This document shows positions 5,347 to 7,013 of a stretch of DNA of 7,013 nucleotides, one piece after another (position 1 is the stretch's first letter; the number at the start of each line of letters is the position of its first letter). The stretch lies in the NCBI GenBank assembly GCA_003563375.1, contig PWSB01000137.1, forward strand, positions 1-7,013. The letters are read 5' to 3'. The position numbers and the translations under genes are program-made. Source of the DNA: Actinomycetota bacterium. Its GTDB lineage: Bacteria; Actinomycetota; Humimicrobiia; Humimicrobiales; Humimicrobiaceae. Below the pieces are notes generated by a model that was given only the letters and a program-made list of their open reading frames with translations, was not told the origin of the DNA and made no database searches.

Positions 5347-7013
5347 ATGGCTAAAGCAGTAGGGATTGACTTAGGGACTACAAACTCATGTATTGCAGTG
5401 ATGGAAGGCGGCAAGCCAACAGTGATCACTAACAGTGAAGGGGGCAGGACTACCCCTTCAGTGGTAGGAATCACCAAAAAAGGAGAGAGGCTGGTCGGGC
5501 AGCTGGCAAAAAGACAGGCAGCATTGAACCCGGAGAATACCATCTATTCAATAAAAAGGTTTATTGGCAGGAAATATAGCGAGGTGGAAAGCGAAAGGAA
5601 GATCGTATCCTATAATGTCCTTGAAGGGAGAAACCAGCTTGCAGAAGTCCAGATGGGGGATAAAAACCATACACCGGAAGAGATATCTGCGATGATTTTG
5701 CAGAAACTCAAAAGAGATGCAGAGAGTTATCTGGGACAGGAGGTAACCGATGCAGTGATTACCGTACCAGCTTATTTTAACGATTCACAAAGGCAGGCTA
5801 CCAAGAATGCAGGTAAGGTTGCTGGCCTTAATGTACTAAGGATCATAAATGAGCCCACTGCAGCTTCATTGGCTTACGGGCTGGATAAAAAAAAGGAGGA
5901 AAATATCCTGGTATTTGACCTTGGCGGAGGTACCTTTGACGTATCGGTGCTCGAGGTCGGCGAAGGTGTATTCGAAGTCAGGGCCAGCCATGGGGACATG
6001 CATCTTGGCGGAGACGACTATGACGATAGGATCATGAATTATGTCGCTGATGAGTTTAAAAAGGAGCAGGGAATAGATCTAAGGAAAGACAGGCAGGCCC
6101 TGCAGAGGCTCATAGAGGCCTCAGAAAAGGCCAAGGTAGAGCTTTCAAGTGTCACCGAGACCACTATCAGCCTGCCGTTTATAACTGCTGATGCTCAAGG
6201 CCCAAAGCATTTGGACACCAAGATAACCAGGTCTAAATTCGAACAGCTCACAGCTGACCTTACCGAAAGATGCAAAAAACCTCTTGAGAAGGCATTAAAG
6301 GATTCAGGCCTAAAACCTGAACAGATCGATGAAGTCATACTGGTCGGTGGAGCTACCAGGATGCCTGTAATCACCCAAGTTGTAAAAGAATATACGGGAA
6401 AAGACCCCCACAAGGGTGTGAACCCTGACGAGGTGGTAGCGGTAGGTGCTGCAATACAGGCAGGGGTCCTAAAAGGGGATGTAAAGGATGTGGTACTCCT
6501 GGACGTAACCCCTCTTTCATTGGGTATTGAGACCCTGGGAGGTGTATTTACCAAACTTATCGAAAGGAATACAACAATACCTACCAAAAAGAGCGAAATA
6601 TTTACAACTGCAGCGGATAATCAGACAAGTGTTGACATCCATGTGCTCCAGGGCGAAAGGGAGATGGCCAGGGATAATAAGACTATCGGCAGGTTTAGGC
6701 TGGACGGCATACCGCCGGCTCCCAGGGGTGTGCCCCAGATAGAGGTTACCTTCGACATAGATGCCAATGGTATTGTCAATGTTTCTGCAAAAGACACGGC
6801 TACAGGCAAAGAACAGAAAATAACTATAACGGCTACGTCTCATCTGTCAGAAGATGAAATAGATAATATGGTAAAAGAAGCCAAGGAGCATGCAGACGAG
6901 GATAAAAAGAAAAGGGAGCTAATAGATGCAAAGAACAATGCGGACAATATTTCCTATTCCTCTGAGAAACTTTTAAAGGATCTTGGGGATAAGGTCCCTT
7001 CGGATATGAAGTC
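5347..7013 (+). CDS. dnaK: Chaperone protein DnaK (Hsp70), 3' end outside window
   Basis: DnaK is the cytosolic Hsp70 that binds unfolded segments in an ATP cycle driven by DnaJ and GrpE. The window holds 555 codons plus two bases of an open frame; full-length DnaK is usually about 610-640 residues, so the end of the helical lid and the C-terminal tail are missing. Visible parts are phosphate loop 1 GIDLGTTNS (6-14), Lys70, loop 2 FDLGGGTFDVS (190-200) with the threonine of the GGGTFD motif, the adenosine loop ILVGGATRMP (331-340), the linker VVLLDVTPLSLG (382-393), the beta substrate domain to about 500, and the start of the lid. Residues about 75-107 contain the segment that Bacillus and typical Actinomycetota DnaK lack. 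It is second in an operon with the HspR-like gene; grpE and dnaJ, if linked, must lie to the right. Confidence 0.98.
   Translation, partial: MAKAVGIDLGTTNSCIAVMEGGKPTVITNSEGGRTTPSVVGITKKGERLVGQLAKRQAALNPENTIYSIKRFIGRKYSEVESERKIVSYNVLEGRNQLAEVQMGDKNHTPEEISAMILQKLKRDAESYLGQEVTDAVITVPAYFNDSQRQATKNAGKVAGLNVLRIINEPTAASLAYGLDKKKEENILVFDLGGGTFDVSVLEVGEGVFEVRASHGDMHLGGDDYDDRIMNYVADEFKKEQGIDLRKDRQALQRLIEASEKAKVELSSVTETTISLPFITADAQGPKHLDTKITRSKFEQLTADLTERCKKPLEKALKDSGLKPEQIDEVILVGGATRMPVITQVVKEYTGKDPHKGVNPDEVVAVGAAIQAGVLKGDVKDVVLLDVTPLSLGIETLGGVFTKLIERNTTIPTKKSEIFTTAADNQTSVDIHVLQGEREMARDNKTIGRFRLDGIPPAPRGVPQIEVTFDIDANGIVNVSAKDTATGKEQKITITATSHLSEDEIDNMVKEAKEHADEDKKKRELIDAKNNADNISYSSEKLLKDLGDKVPSDMK

Noticed and set aside
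5849..6843. Several short open frames on both strands within dnaK
   Set aside because: They are out-of-frame or antisense readings of the highly conserved dnaK sequence.

Overview
The window holds six protein genes in two divergent blocks around a control region of about 200 bp (roughly 4790-4996). It is a housekeeping neighbourhood: I see no mobile element, CRISPR array, RNA gene or phage gene, and no gene-free stretch longer than about 210 bp.

Leftward block (minus strand, in order of transcription): two half-size ABC exporter subunits that overlap by 4 bp, a PlsY-family membrane acyltransferase, and nrdR, which overlaps plsY by 4 bp. The ABC pair has the complementary defects of a heterodimeric exporter with one degenerate and one consensus ATP site, as in TM287/288 and BmrCD. 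The first subunit has Asp for the catalytic Glu plus an unusual Ala in its P-loop. The second has an LSVGQ signature. plsY and nrdR may be read from the ABC promoter, from their own candidate promoter in the 74-bp gap, or from both. The stop codon of nrdR is at the very left edge.

Rightward block (plus strand): a short MerR-type regulator resembling HspR, then after 2 nt dnaK, which runs off the right edge after 555 codons. This looks like an autoregulated heat-shock operon with the repressor gene first. The leader region carries two perfect odd-centred palindromes, one just upstream of the -35 and one between the -10 and the start codon. Neither matches the HAIR or CIRCE elements, so they are candidate operators of unknown specificity.

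Organism: a bacterium with moderately AT-rich DNA, arginine coded mostly by AGG/AGA, frequent ATA for isoleucine, Shine-Dalgarno-led genes and many non-ATG starts (GTG, TTG, possibly ATT). DnaK combines actinobacterial or thermophile-like stretches in its second half with the N-terminal segment usually absent from Bacillus and Actinomycetota DnaK. HspR-type control of dnaK is best known in Actinomycetota. A deep-branching, uncultured lineage (low-GC Actinomycetota, Chloroflexota or Atribacterota-like) is my guess, not a demonstrated assignment.

The points most worth a second look are the first ABC gene, whose reading frame lacks any ATG/GTG/TTG ahead of its first membrane helix and has a well-placed Shine-Dalgarno before an ATT codon; the doubly degenerate ATP site; the PlsY homologue that lacks several family motifs; and the regulator-first dnaK operon with its unassigned palindromes.
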